From assembly GCF_000067205.1 (NCBI RefSeq), contig NC_010170.1, positions 62,001 to 126,000 on the forward strand: 64,000 bases of DNA. Reading direction: 5' to 3'. This stretch comes from Bordetella petrii. Lineage in GTDB: Bacteria; Pseudomonadota; Gammaproteobacteria; Burkholderiales; Burkholderiaceae_B. Positions 17,437-25,981 of this stretch are shown piece after piece. Both the position numbers and the translations under genes were made by a program. The notes below the pieces were generated by a model. That model worked only from the letters and a program-made list of their open reading frames with translations, had not been told where the DNA came from and made no database searches. The stretch's first letter is position 1, and the number at the start of each line of letters is the position of its first letter.

Positions 17437-18075
17437 CTATTGCCGTACCACCGCCGATTCGATCTTGTTTTCGCCCAGCAGGCTGCGGGCGCGATTCATG
17501 TCGTCCAGGCGGGCGAACGGTCCGACGCGCACGCGGTTGACTTGCATGCCGTTGACTTCGGCGCGCTGCACGGCCACGGGCAGCCCCAGCAGCAGGATGC
17601 GCGCCTTCAGGCCTTCGGCATCTTCCAGCACCCGGTAGGCGCCAGCCTGCAGGAAATATTTGCCCGAGGCCGGGGCGGGCGCACGGGCCGCCGGCGCCTC
17701 GGGGGGCGTGCCCGGCGGCAGCGTGGCGATCAGGGCGCCCAGCTCGTCGGACTGCCCCTTGGACGGCGCAGGCGCGGCGGGCTGCACGCCCGGCAGCGGC
17801 GCGGGCGCCGTGGCGGTAGGGCCACTGGGCGGCGTGCCGGCCGCGCCGTCGCGCCCATACAAGCCCTGGTTGGGATCGGGCGCCTGGCGCGGATCGGGCA
17901 GCTTGGTGCGATCGGCGTCGCGGGTGGCGCGATCGACGAACGGCATGGGCGCCTTGGTGACATAGAACGCCACGACGGCCGCGATGATCAGGCCGACCAG
18001 GAGGCCGGCCAGGGCGCCGTACATGGTGCTGCCGCTTTGCTTGGGTTGTCGGGACGATTTGCGTTTGGTGGCCAT
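17437..18075 (-). CDS. SPOR-domain cell-envelope protein
   Basis: A 212-aa bitopic membrane protein. A short basic N-terminus (MATKRKSSRQPKQSG) precedes one helix at about 20–42 (ALAGLLVGLIIAAVVAFYV). A Pro/Ala-rich linker follows, and the C-terminal SPOR domain (about 140–212; KYFLQAGAYRVLEDAEGLKARI, RVRVGPFARLDDMNRARSLL) binds denuded peptidoglycan at the division septum. FtsN and DedD share this architecture. It lies 9 bp after argS, so is translated from the same message. A general FtsN/DedD-like role is likely; the exact orthologue is unsettled. Confidence 0.9.
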   Translation of the reverse strand: MATKRKSSRQPKQSGSTMYGALAGLLVGLIIAAVVAFYVTKAPMPFVDRATRDADRTKLPDPRQAPDPNQGLYGRDGAAGTPPSGPTATAPAPLPGVQPAAPAPSKGQSDELGALIATLPPGTPPEAPAARAPAPASGKYFLQAGAYRVLEDAEGLKARILLLGLPVAVQRAEVNGMQVNRVRVGPFARLDDMNRARSLLGENKIESAVVRQ

Positions 18076-18084
18076 GGGGACAGC

Positions 18085-19770
18085 TTACATCCGTTGCGGG
18101 GCAGACACGCCCAGCAGCGCCAGGCCGTTGGCCAGCACCTGCCGCGTCGTGGCGGCCAGGCGCAAGCGGGCCAGCTTCAGGGGCTCGTCGTCGACCAGCA
18201 CGCGTTCGGCGTTGTACCAGGCGTGGAAGTCGGAGGCGCAGTCGCGCAGCCAGAAAGCGATGTGGTGCGGCGCCAGTTCTTGCGCGGCCTGCGCCACGAT
18301 CTGCGGGAAGCTGGCCAGCCGCTGCATCAGGGCGAATTCGGTGGGCGCCGTCAGCAGCGCGGTGTCGGCCTGCGCGATGCGGGCGTCGTCGGCGCCCGCG
18401 TTGGCGATCATCGAGCAGATGCGGGCATGCGCGTACTGGATGTAGTACACCGGGTTCTCGTCGCTTTTCGACAGCGCGAGGTCGATGTCGAACACGAATT
18501 CGGTGTCGGCGCGGCGTTGGATCAGGAAGTAGCGCACCGCGTCGCGGCCCACCCAGTCGATCAGGTCGCGCAGGGTGACGTAGCTGCCGGCGCGCTTGGA
18601 GATCTTGACCTCTTCGCCGCCGCGCATCACCTTCACCATCTTGTGCAGCACGTACGCGGGGTAGTCTTTGGGTATGCCTTCTTCCAGCGCCTGCAGGCCG
18701 GCGCGCACCCGCGCCACGGTGCCGTGGTGGTCGCTGCCCTGGATGTTCACGGCGTGACGGAAGCCCCGCTCCCATTTGGCCTTGTGGTAGGCCACGTCGG
18801 GCACGAAGTACGTGTAGCCGCCTTCGCTCTTGCGCATGACGCGGTCTTTGTCGTCGCCGGTGCCCAGCTCGGTGGTGCGCAGCCACAGCGCGCCGTCTTG
18901 TTCGTAAGTGTGGCCCTTGGCCACCAGCGCCTGCACGGTCTGCTCGACCCGGCCCGAGGTGTACAGTGAGCTTTCCAGGTAATAGTTGTCGAACGCCAGG
19001 CCGAAGGCCTGCAGGTCCAGGTCTTGCTCGCGGCGCAGGTAAGCCACGGCGAACACCCGGATGTCGTCCAGGTTGTCGACGTCGCCACTGGCCGTGACGG
19101 CCGCGCCGTCGGCTGCCTGCAGGGTCTTGCGGGCGATGAAATCTTGCGCAATATCAACGATGTAGTCGCCCTTGTAGCCATCGGCCGGGTAGTCCGGCGA
19201 GTCGGGGGCGATGCCGCGCGCGCGCGCCTGCACGCTGACAGCCAGGTTCTGGATCTGGTTGCCGGCGTCGTTGTAATAGAACTCGCGGGTGACGTCACGG
19301 CCAGTGGCCGCGTACAGGCGGCAGATGGCGTCGCCCAGCGCCGCCTGGCGGGCATGGCCCACGTGCAGCGGGCCGGTGGGGTTGGCCGACACGAACTCGA
19401 CCAGTACCTTTTCGCCGGTGGCGGGGGCGTGGCCGTAAGCCTCGCCCTGCTCGGCCACGGCCTGGATGACGGCTTGGCGGGCGGCGGCGGTAATGCGGAA
19501 ATTGATGAAGCCCGGGCCGGCGATCTCGGCGTTTTCGACCAGGGCGCGCGCCGCGGTTTCGGCCATAAGGGCATCGACGATACCCTGGGCCAGTTCGCGC
19601 GGATTGCGGCGCGCCGGCTTGGCCAGCTGCATGGCGATGTTGGTGGCCACGTCGCCGTGGGCGGCGACCTTGGGCCGTTCGAGCAGCACCTGGGCCTGGG
19701 CATCGGGAAGGACGCTGGCGACGGCGGCCTGGATCAGCGAAATAAGTTGTTGTTGTTGCTCGGGGAGCAT
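18085..19770 (-). CDS. argS: Arginyl-tRNA synthetase
   Basis: A 561-aa class I synthetase that charges tRNA-Arg. N-terminal Add1 domain (to about 110), then NPTGPLHVGHARQAALGD carrying the HIGH-type motif as HVGH. KISKRAGSYVTLRDLID occupies the KMSK region; as usual for ArgRS the canonical lysine is not conserved. The anticodon-binding DALR domain (from about 440; RLRLAATTRQVLANGLALLGV) closes the protein. Length and order fit the family. First gene of the argS–SPOR–dsbA unit. Confidence 0.97.
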   Translation of the reverse strand: MLPEQQQQLISLIQAAVASVLPDAQAQVLLERPKVAAHGDVATNIAMQLAKPARRNPRELAQGIVDALMAETAARALVENAEIAGPGFINFRITAAARQAVIQAVAEQGEAYGHAPATGEKVLVEFVSANPTGPLHVGHARQAALGDAICRLYAATGRDVTREFYYNDAGNQIQNLAVSVQARARGIAPDSPDYPADGYKGDYIVDIAQDFIARKTLQAADGAAVTASGDVDNLDDIRVFAVAYLRREQDLDLQAFGLAFDNYYLESSLYTSGRVEQTVQALVAKGHTYEQDGALWLRTTELGTGDDKDRVMRKSEGGYTYFVPDVAYHKAKWERGFRHAVNIQGSDHHGTVARVRAGLQALEEGIPKDYPAYVLHKMVKVMRGGEEVKISKRAGSYVTLRDLIDWVGRDAVRYFLIQRRADTEFVFDIDLALSKSDENPVYYIQYAHARICSMIANAGADDARIAQADTALLTAPTEFALMQRLASFPQIVAQAAQELAPHHIAFWLRDCASDFHAWYNAERVLVDDEPLKLARLRLAATTRQVLANGLALLGVSAPQRM

Positions 19771-20123
19771 GGAGGAATCAGCAGAAAGTTTCGGGTATCA
19801 GCGAGAGCATGCCTGCCAGCACGAAGCCCGTCATCCATTTCGGCCGCACGACATCGGCGGGGACCGCGGTCAGGGCGTCTTGGGTGGCCAGGGGCACTGG
19901 CGCGCACCAGGTCATTCTTGGTGATGCGTCTCGAAAACCATGGTATTGGCGGGAATATCCTAGATCATAGCGTGATTTGGCGTGTTTTCCCCTGCCGGCG
20001 CGGTATTGGGCGGCGCGCGCCGCGGGGCTGCCCCTGGCGGGGCGCTATGCTCGTAACCTGCCATTGGCGTCTGCGCGTGCATTGCGGTAGTGTATGGAAC
20101 TGACCACTGAGGGAGCCCGCAAC
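19771..20123. other. Intergenic region between divergent argS and DUF1840 gene
   Basis: About 350 bp without a supportable gene. It should hold the argS promoter on the left and that of the DUF1840 gene on the right. A short lower-GC patch (about 19940–19990) is the likeliest promoter area. I see no repeat, operator palindrome or RNA gene. Confidence 0.5.
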
Positions 20124-20474
20124 ATGCTCATCAAGTTCCATTCCAAGGCAGTCGCCGAAGTCCTGATGCTGTCGCAGAACGCCGCCCCGCTGCTGCGCGC
20201 GGCCGGCAAGTCATTTGGCGACGATGTTCCCGAACGCGGCGTGTTCACGTGCGAGCAGCTGCAGGCCGCCATCGACGGCATCGAGGCCGCCGTGGCGGCC
20301 GATGACCGCGCCCACGCCGGCCAGGAAGACGACGCCGATCGCCACGACAAGCCGGTACACCCCATGGCGCAGGCCGTCGACCTGCACCAGCGGGCGTTTC
20401 CGCTGCTCGACATGATGCGCCGCTCGCTGGCCGAAGGCGCCGACGTCACCTGGGAAGCCACCAAGGGCTGGTAG
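20124..20474 (+). CDS. DUF1840-family small cytoplasmic protein
   Basis: A 116-aa protein starting MLIKFHSKAVAEVLML, with GGGAG upstream; the longer in-frame start lacks a site. The N-terminal strand/helix (FHSKAVAEVLMLSQNAAPLLRAAGK) and the C-terminal PLLDMMRRSLAEGADVTWE are the conserved parts of the betaproteobacterial DUF1840 family. A charged, histidine-rich middle (about 60–80) looks flexible. No function is established. A second small gene follows 99 bp downstream in the same direction. Confidence 0.75.
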   Translation: MLIKFHSKAVAEVLMLSQNAAPLLRAAGKSFGDDVPERGVFTCEQLQAAIDGIEAAVAADDRAHAGQEDDADRHDKPVHPMAQAVDLHQRAFPLLDMMRRSLAEGADVTWEATKGW

Positions 20475-20573
20475 CCGGCAATGTCGCAAGTGCGACAGTT
20501 TGCGGCGCTGCGGCGCGGCATACTGGCGCCGCGTTTTCTTACCTGGTTTTCTTACCTATTACGGAGGCCTGCC

Positions 20574-20891
20574 ATGCGCAGCGACGTGACCGTCATATTC
20601 GACGCCCGCCGGACGGTCGACCTGTCCGTGGACGTGGCGCCTTCCCCGCAGGCCGCCAGCGATGCGCGCGACTGGTTCGAGGCCGCCTGGGACACCCTGG
20701 GCTGCGAGCCGCTGCGGCCCAGCGGCAAGGTGCTGCTGCTGGACAAGATCATGGGCGTGGCCGACGCGCTGGGCTACGACGTGCTGTCTTCCGACGCCAA
20801 AGAAAGCCGCGAGTTTGCCCAGCACGCCGCCCTGGCCCTGGACAAGCCGCGCATCATCGTCGACCTGCCGGGGTTGTCCGTCGGGTATTGA
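20574..20891 (+). CDS. Conserved hypothetical protein
   Basis: A 105-aa soluble protein I do not recognise. The start MRSDVTVIFDARR is set by ACGGAGG at 20561–20567; the preceding in-frame stretch is poorly coding. The N-terminal strand (DVTVIFDARRTVDLSVDV) leads to an amphipathic helix (ASDARDWFEAAWDTLG), a lysine-rich strand and a C-terminal segment ending PRIIVDLPGLSVGY. No signal peptide, membrane segment, cysteine cluster or catalytic motif is visible. GC and codon choice match the neighbours. Confidence 0.6.
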   Translation: MRSDVTVIFDARRTVDLSVDVAPSPQAASDARDWFEAAWDTLGCEPLRPSGKVLLLDKIMGVADALGYDVLSSDAKESREFAQHAALALDKPRIIVDLPGLSVGY

Positions 20892-20927
20892 GCCGGCAGG
20901 GGCTCGCCCAGGCGGCGCGGTGCCGCC

Positions 20928-21728
20928 CTAGCGTATGCCCGCGCGCATGAACGACTGCACGAACTGCCGCTGGAACAGCAGGAACCCCACCAGCAGCGGC
21001 GCGGCCGACAATAGCGTGGCTGCCGTGATGACCGACCAGTCTATGCCCTGGTCGGTGGCCGCGAACACCTGCAGGCCCACGGTAAGAGGCCGCGACTCCA
21101 CCGAATTGGTGATGATCAACGGCCACAGGAAGTTGTTCCAGTGGTGGCTGACCGATACCAGCCCGTAGGCCACATAAATGGGCTTGGCCAGCGGCACGTA
21201 CACTTTCATCAGCACCTGCAGCGGTCCGGCGCCTTCGACGCGCGCGGCCTCTTCCAGTTCGCGCGGCACGGTCTTGAAGGTTTGCCGCAGCAGGAAAATG
21301 CCGAAAGCCGACGCAAAGTACGGCAGGCCCACCGCAAACACCGTGTCGCGCACGCCCAGCAGGCTCATCGAGCGGTAGTTTTCCACCAGCAGCACGTCGG
21401 GCATGATCATCAGCTGCAGCAGCACCAGCATGAAGACCAGGTCGCGGCCGCGGAACTCGAACCGCGCGAAGGCATAGCCGGCCAGGGTCGACAGCACCAA
21501 TTGCGCTGCCAGCACCATGGTGACCAGCATGAAGGTGTTCAGGAAATAGCGCGGGAACGGCGCGGCGTGCCAGGCGCGGCTGAAGTTCTCGAGCGTCAGG
21601 GGTGCCAGCAGGTCGAAGCGGGTGGCGTACGCGGGCGGGTGGAACGCGGCCCACAGCGCATAGGCCAGCGGCAGTATCCACAGCAGGCCGAGCAGCCAGG
21701 CGCCCAGGGTGTCGAGCTTGCGGGTCAT
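20928..21728 (-). CDS. ugpE: sn-glycerol-3-phosphate-type ABC permease UgpE
   Basis: A 266-aa ABC permease with six hydrophobic segments. The ATG overlaps the ugpA stop as ATGA, which fixes the start (MTRKLDTLGAWLL). The cytoplasmic coupling loop carries the EAA motif (ELEEAARVEGAGPLQVLMKVYVPLAKP), typical of MalG/UgpE-class carbohydrate importers. Last gene of ugpC–ugpB–ugpA–ugpE. The Ugp assignment comes from overall similarity of the four components and the nearby phosphodiesterase. A related sugar or polyol transporter is possible. Confidence 0.88.
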   Translation of the reverse strand: MTRKLDTLGAWLLGLLWILPLAYALWAAFHPPAYATRFDLLAPLTLENFSRAWHAAPFPRYFLNTFMLVTMVLAAQLVLSTLAGYAFARFEFRGRDLVFMLVLLQLMIMPDVLLVENYRSMSLLGVRDTVFAVGLPYFASAFGIFLLRQTFKTVPRELEEAARVEGAGPLQVLMKVYVPLAKPIYVAYGLVSVSHHWNNFLWPLIITNSVESRPLTVGLQVFAATDQGIDWSVITAATLLSAAPLLVGFLLFQRQFVQSFMRAGIR

Positions 21729-22600
21729 TGATAGTGTGTCCTGCGGTCGAGCCAGCGGAACTTCACCAGCGCGGTGATGGCCAGGATCAGCAGCAGCACC
21801 ACGGTCAGGGTGGCCGCGTATGAGGTGTCCCAGAAACTGAAGCCCACCTGGTAGATGTAGAACAGCAGCAGCGTGCTGGCGTTGTCGGGTCCGCCGCGCG
21901 TCATGACCACCACGTGGTCGACCAGCCGGAAGGCATTGATCAGCGCATTGACCAGCACGAACAGCGTGGTGGGCATCAGCAGCGGCCACAGTACGCGCCG
22001 GAAATACTGCCAGCGCGACGCGCCCTCGAGCAGCGCCGCTTCGCGCAGCGACGGCGATACGGTCTGCAGCGCGGCCAGGTAGAAAATCATGAAGAAGCCG
22101 GCTTCTTTCCAGATGGTGACCACCATCAGCGCCGGCAGCGCGGTGTCGCGGGTGCCCAGCCAGTTCGGGCCGGCCGCGCCGAACCAGTGCATGACTTGCG
22201 CGATCAGACCGTACTGCGGCGTATAGAAGAACAGCCAGATGTTGGCCACGGCCACCATGGGCAGCACGGTGGGCGTGAAGTACGCCATGCGCAGGAAGCC
22301 GCGTCCGGCCAGGTTGCGGTTGACCCACAGGGCCATGACCAGCGCAATGGCGATAGACAGGGGAATGGTGCCCAGCGCGAACCACAGGTTGTTCCATAGC
22401 GCCTGCCAGAACACCGGGTCGTCGCCCATCACGGCATAGTTTTCCAGCCCCACGAAGCGTGCCGGCCGGCTGCCTCGCGGGGTGGAAAAAAAGCTGTGCC
22501 ACAGCGTGGCCAGCGCCGGATAGTGCGTGAACGCGGCCAGCAGCACCAGGGCTGGCAACAGCAGCAGCCAGCCGTACACCGCTTGCAAGGACCGGTTCAT
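21725..22600 (-). CDS. ugpA: sn-glycerol-3-phosphate-type ABC permease UgpA
   Basis: A 291-aa permease with six transmembrane segments. It starts MNRSLQAVYGWLLLLPALVLLAAF; the first helix and its periplasmic loop (FFSTPRGSRPARFVGLENYAVM) are typical of the MalF/UgpA class. The EAA coupling loop reads SLREAALLEGASRWQYFRRVLWPLL. It lies 12 bp after the receptor gene and overlaps ugpE by 4 nt, so the three are co-translated. It forms the channel heterodimer with UgpE. Confidence 0.89.
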   Translation of the reverse strand: MNRSLQAVYGWLLLLPALVLLAAFTHYPALATLWHSFFSTPRGSRPARFVGLENYAVMGDDPVFWQALWNNLWFALGTIPLSIAIALVMALWVNRNLAGRGFLRMAYFTPTVLPMVAVANIWLFFYTPQYGLIAQVMHWFGAAGPNWLGTRDTALPALMVVTIWKEAGFFMIFYLAALQTVSPSLREAALLEGASRWQYFRRVLWPLLMPTTLFVLVNALINAFRLVDHVVVMTRGGPDNASTLLLFYIYQVGFSFWDTSYAATLTVVLLLILAITALVKFRWLDRRTHYQ

Positions 22601-22612
22601 GGGGTTGCGGCC

Positions 22613-23908
22613 TTAGCGGTAGGAGCGCAGCACGCGGTCGGCCTCGCGCTGCGCGTCGCCCATGGCCTGCTGCGGCGTCTTCGAGCCGGTCAGCATGGCT
22701 TGCAGGGCGTCGTTCAGCGTCTTGGTCACGCGCTGGTTCTCATGCGTGGAAAACTCGGCCACGCTTACCGACAGCTGGTCGCGCGCCACGGTGGCGGCGG
22801 GCACTTCGGCGGCGTACTTCTTCATCTTGTCGGTTTCCCACGCTGCCGGCGTGACAGCCACGTAACCGGTGGCGATGCTCCAGTCGGCCGCGCGCTCGGG
22901 CGTGGTGGCCCATTGCGCGAACTTCAGCGCCGCCGCCTGCTGTTCCGGAGTGCCGCTCTTGAAGATGTAGAAGTTGCCGCCGCCGGTGGGGCTGCCGCCG
23001 CGCTTGGCCTTGGGCATCATGGCCACGCCGAACGGGAAATCGGCGTTCTTGCGAATGTTGGTCAGGTTGCCGGTGGTGGTCCAGACAATGGCCGCCTTCT
23101 TTTCCAGGAAGTCCTTGGGCGTGGTGCCCCAGTCGACCGTGCCGCGCGGCATGACGCCATGCTTGGCCGACAGGTCGTTCCAGAACTGCGCGGCCTCGAT
23201 CACGGCGGGCTTGTCCAGGTACACCTGGTTGCCCTCTTCGTTCATCAGGATGGCGTCGTTGGGCGTGGTAAGCGCCTGGAACAGCCAGTATGCGAACGCG
23301 CCGCCCGACGGGATCTTCACGCCCCACTGCGTGACATTGCCGGATGCGTCTTTCTTCGTGAGCTTCTTGCCGTAGTCGACCAGTTCATCCCAGGTGGCGG
23401 GCGGATGTTCCGGGTCGAGGCCGGCCTCTTTGAACAGGTCTTTGTTGTAGTACATCACGATGGTCGAGCGCTGGAACGGCACGCCCCATACGTGGCCCCC
23501 GGTGCGGCTGTTCTGCATGAAGGCGTCATAGAACCCGCCAAGCCATTTTTTGTCAGTCTCGGATTTGGCCAGGCTGTCGATCGGCACGATGGCGTCTTCG
23601 TCGATGAGCGTGAACATGTCGGTCGACAGCAGCACGGCCAGCTGCGGCGGCGTGCCGCCCTTCAGCGCGGTCAGGGCCTTGGCGATGGAATCCTGGTACG
23701 AGCCGGCGTAGATGGGCTTGATGTCGATGCCGGGGTTGTCTTTCTCGAATGCGGCGACCATGTCGTCGACGATCTTGGTGATGGGGCCGCCGACGGCCAC
23801 CGGGTAATAAAACTCGACTTCTACGGGTTTGTCCTGCGCATACAGCGGCAGCGAGACAAAGGCGCCGGCCAGGGCGGCTGCCAGGGCTTTGAGGGCGGTG
23901 CGTCGCAT
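22613..23908 (-). CDS. ugpB: sn-glycerol-3-phosphate-type periplasmic binding protein UgpB
   Basis: A 431-aa family-1 solute-binding protein. The start MRRTALKALAAALAGAFVSLPLYAQDKP gives a normal signal peptide cut after AYA-like LYAQ; a longer open frame upstream runs through ugpC and is not real. Mature sequence (VEVEFYYPVAVGGPITKIVDDMVAAFEKDNPGI split at the hinge) and GWYPIGAHVWG-like GGHVWGVPFQRSTIVMYYN fit UgpB. It captures the ligand, probably glycerol-3-phosphate or a glycerophosphodiester, for UgpA/E. It follows ugpC by 11 bp. Confidence 0.88.
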   Translation of the reverse strand: MRRTALKALAAALAGAFVSLPLYAQDKPVEVEFYYPVAVGGPITKIVDDMVAAFEKDNPGIDIKPIYAGSYQDSIAKALTALKGGTPPQLAVLLSTDMFTLIDEDAIVPIDSLAKSETDKKWLGGFYDAFMQNSRTGGHVWGVPFQRSTIVMYYNKDLFKEAGLDPEHPPATWDELVDYGKKLTKKDASGNVTQWGVKIPSGGAFAYWLFQALTTPNDAILMNEEGNQVYLDKPAVIEAAQFWNDLSAKHGVMPRGTVDWGTTPKDFLEKKAAIVWTTTGNLTNIRKNADFPFGVAMMPKAKRGGSPTGGGNFYIFKSGTPEQQAAALKFAQWATTPERAADWSIATGYVAVTPAAWETDKMKKYAAEVPAATVARDQLSVSVAEFSTHENQRVTKTLNDALQAMLTGSKTPQQAMGDAQREADRVLRSYR

Positions 23909-23919
23909 GATGGCTTTTC

Positions 23920-24993
23920 CTAGAGGGAGCTGGCGCCGGAGCGCCCGGGGGTGGAGATGACCGCCGTGTCGGCGGCGAAGAAATGCTGGTGCTCGGGTTG
24001 CCACGACAGGCCCAGCGCGTCGCCGGCGGCCGCGCGCAGGTGGCCCGCCACGCGCACCGCCACGCCGCTGCTGTTGCCCAGGCGGCACACCACGATGGAA
24101 TCGGCGCCAAAGTACTCCACGCTTTCCACGGTGGCGGGGCGACCATCGGCATCGATGCGTATGTGCTCGGGGCGCACGCCCAGGCGCGCCGCGCCCGAGG
24201 GCGCATGCGCCACAGGCGCGCCCGCTAGGCCGTCGATGACATGCGCGCCATCTTGCGCGGCCAGGCCGATCAGGTTCATGGGGGGCGTGCCGATGAAGCG
24301 CGCCGCGAACTCGGTGGCGGGACGCGCATACAGCCCGTCGGGCGTGTCCAGTTGTTCGATGCGGCCATTGCGCAGCAGCACCACCTGGTCGGCCATGCTC
24401 ATGGCTTCGGTCTGGTCGTGCGTGACATACACCATGGTGATGCCCAGCGCCTGCTGCAGGGCGCGGATCTCGCGCCGCATGTCGTGGCGCAATTGCGCAT
24501 CCAGGTTGGACAGCGGTTCGTCCATCAGGCATACCGGCGCTTCGGAAATGACCGCGCGGCCCAGCGCCACGCGTTGCTGCTGACCGCCGGACAGTTGCGA
24601 AGGCTTGCGGTCCAGCAGCGGCGACAAACCCAGCAGGTCGGCCACCCGTTGCAGGCGGCGCGGGTAATCGGCGGCCGGCTCTTTGCGGACCTTCAGGCCG
24701 AACAGGATGTTCTCGCGCACCGACAAATGCGGAAACAGCGCATACGACTGGAACACCATCGAGATGCGGCGCTGCGATGGCGGCAGGTGGGTGACGTCCC
24801 GGTCGCCGATGCGGATGCGGCCCGAGGTGGGCGTGTCCAGCCCCGCGATCATGCGTAGCGTGGTCGACTTGCCGCAGCCCGACGGCCCCAGCAGCACGGT
24901 GAAGCTGCCAGCGGGCGCGGTGAAGCCGACGCCCTGGATTGCGGCGGCCTCGCCATACTGTTTGGTCAGGTCTTCCAGGATGAGCGTGGACAT
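23920..24993 (-). CDS. ugpC: ABC importer ATPase UgpC
   Basis: A 357-aa ATPase. Walker A GPSGCGKST near 36–44, Q-loop MVFQSYALFPHLSV, signature LSGGQQQRVALGRA, Walker B VCLMDEPLSNLDA, then the H-loop in VTHDQTEAMS. The C-terminal 120 residues form the TOBE/regulatory domain of MalK/UgpC-type ATPases (LGVRPEHIRI). It is the first gene of the ugpCBAE set, which is unusual but not rare. A LacI-type operator lies about 43 bp upstream. Confidence 0.93.
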   Translation of the reverse strand: MSTLILEDLTKQYGEAAAIQGVGFTAPAGSFTVLLGPSGCGKSTTLRMIAGLDTPTSGRIRIGDRDVTHLPPSQRRISMVFQSYALFPHLSVRENILFGLKVRKEPAADYPRRLQRVADLLGLSPLLDRKPSQLSGGQQQRVALGRAVISEAPVCLMDEPLSNLDAQLRHDMRREIRALQQALGITMVYVTHDQTEAMSMADQVVLLRNGRIEQLDTPDGLYARPATEFAARFIGTPPMNLIGLAAQDGAHVIDGLAGAPVAHAPSGAARLGVRPEHIRIDADGRPATVESVEYFGADSIVVCRLGNSSGVAVRVAGHLRAAAGDALGLSWQPEHQHFFAADTAVISTPGRSGASSL

Positions 24994-25035
24994 AGTTGTT
25001 GGATGTGTCGTGTCAGGCTGTCATTCTGGCGGCAA

Positions 25036-25051
25036 ATGAAATCCTTTTCAT
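25036..25051. promoter_or_regulatory. LacI-type operator upstream of ugpC
   Basis: ATGAAATCCTTTTCAT has half-sites ATGAAA and TTTCAT. It differs by one central base from the reverse complement of the operator at the LacI regulator's start (30734–30749). It lies in the 104-bp gap between the phosphodiesterase and ugpC genes, so the regulator probably controls the ugp operon as well. Confidence 0.75.
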
Positions 25052-25097
25052 TCTGCGGTGCAAACATGACGCCGCAATGTCAGGGCCGCCGCCTCGT

Positions 25098-25919
25098 TTA
25101 TTCGTCGATCAGGGCGCCGCCCTCGTGAAACGGATACGGGCCCGGATAGGCGCCGATATAGGCGTGGTGCGTCACCAGCGCGTGGTCGCGCCATTCATGC
25201 AGGTGGAAACCCGGAGGCTCCATGACGAACGCCGACGGCCCCTCGGGCCGCAGGTCCAGCGCCACCTGGTGTGCCGGACTGGGGCATGTCGAGGCCACGG
25301 TGCCGCCAAAACGCCGGAAAATGGTGCGGTGCAAATGGCCGCACAGGATTCTTTCGACGTTCGGATGGGCCGCCACGATCTGTTCCAGCTCCGCGGCGCC
25401 TTCCAGCAGGCCGATGGCGTCCATGTGCGCGATGCCAGTCAAGAACGGCGGGTGGTGCATGGCGATGACGGTGGGGCGGCCGGGCTGTTCGGCCAGGCGC
25501 TCGCGCAGCCATTGCAGCCGCTGCGCGCACAGCGCGCCATGGCTTTGCATGGGCACGACAGTGTCCAGCATCAGCAGGCGCAGCGGATGGTCTTCCACGG
25601 TGTACTGCACGTAACCGTCCTCCCCGTGCAGGTATCGGTGTTCCGGGAAGGCCTGCACCAGCGCCTCGCGCGCATCGTGGTTGCCCGGCATCAGGAAGTA
25701 CGGCGCATTCAGGCCGTCCAGCATGTTTTTCAGATGGGCGTATTCCTGCGGGCGCCCGAAGTCGGTCAGGTCGCCGCTGACGATCGTCAGCGTGGGGGCG
25801 GGGTCCAGCCGGTTCAGTGCGTCGACGGCCGGCGGCAGGTAGCGGTCGGTCTCGACCACGCGGTAGGCCTTCTGGCCCGGCATGCGAATGTGCAGGTCAG
25901 TGATTTGTGCGATAAGCAT
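25098..25919 (-). CDS. Calcineurin-like metallophosphoesterase (CpdA/GpdQ type)
   Basis: A 273-aa dinuclear-metal phosphodiesterase. Metal motifs run in order: DLH near 8 (QITDLHIR), SGDLTDFG near 50, MPGNHDARE near 80, then MHHPP near 155 and CGHLHR near 195. The family includes cAMP phosphodiesterases and GpdQ glycerophosphodiesterases. Placement between two uptake operons, one of Ugp type, points to glycerophosphodiester breakdown in the cytoplasm rather than signalling. That choice is inference. It follows the ABC ATPase gene by 62 bp. Confidence 0.9.
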   Translation of the reverse strand: MLIAQITDLHIRMPGQKAYRVVETDRYLPPAVDALNRLDPAPTLTIVSGDLTDFGRPQEYAHLKNMLDGLNAPYFLMPGNHDAREALVQAFPEHRYLHGEDGYVQYTVEDHPLRLLMLDTVVPMQSHGALCAQRLQWLRERLAEQPGRPTVIAMHHPPFLTGIAHMDAIGLLEGAAELEQIVAAHPNVERILCGHLHRTIFRRFGGTVASTCPSPAHQVALDLRPEGPSAFVMEPPGFHLHEWRDHALVTHHAYIGAYPGPYPFHEGGALIDE

Positions 25920-25981
25920 GATGAGAGTGGATCCAAATCAACAAGTCGCGTTACGGCATCGTGCCGCGGGCCGGGGCGGGT

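Noticed and set aside
20928..22502. A 524-codon permease fusion
   Set aside because: The N-terminal half is an out-of-frame reading of ugpA; UgpE starts at 21728 with a 4-nt overlap.
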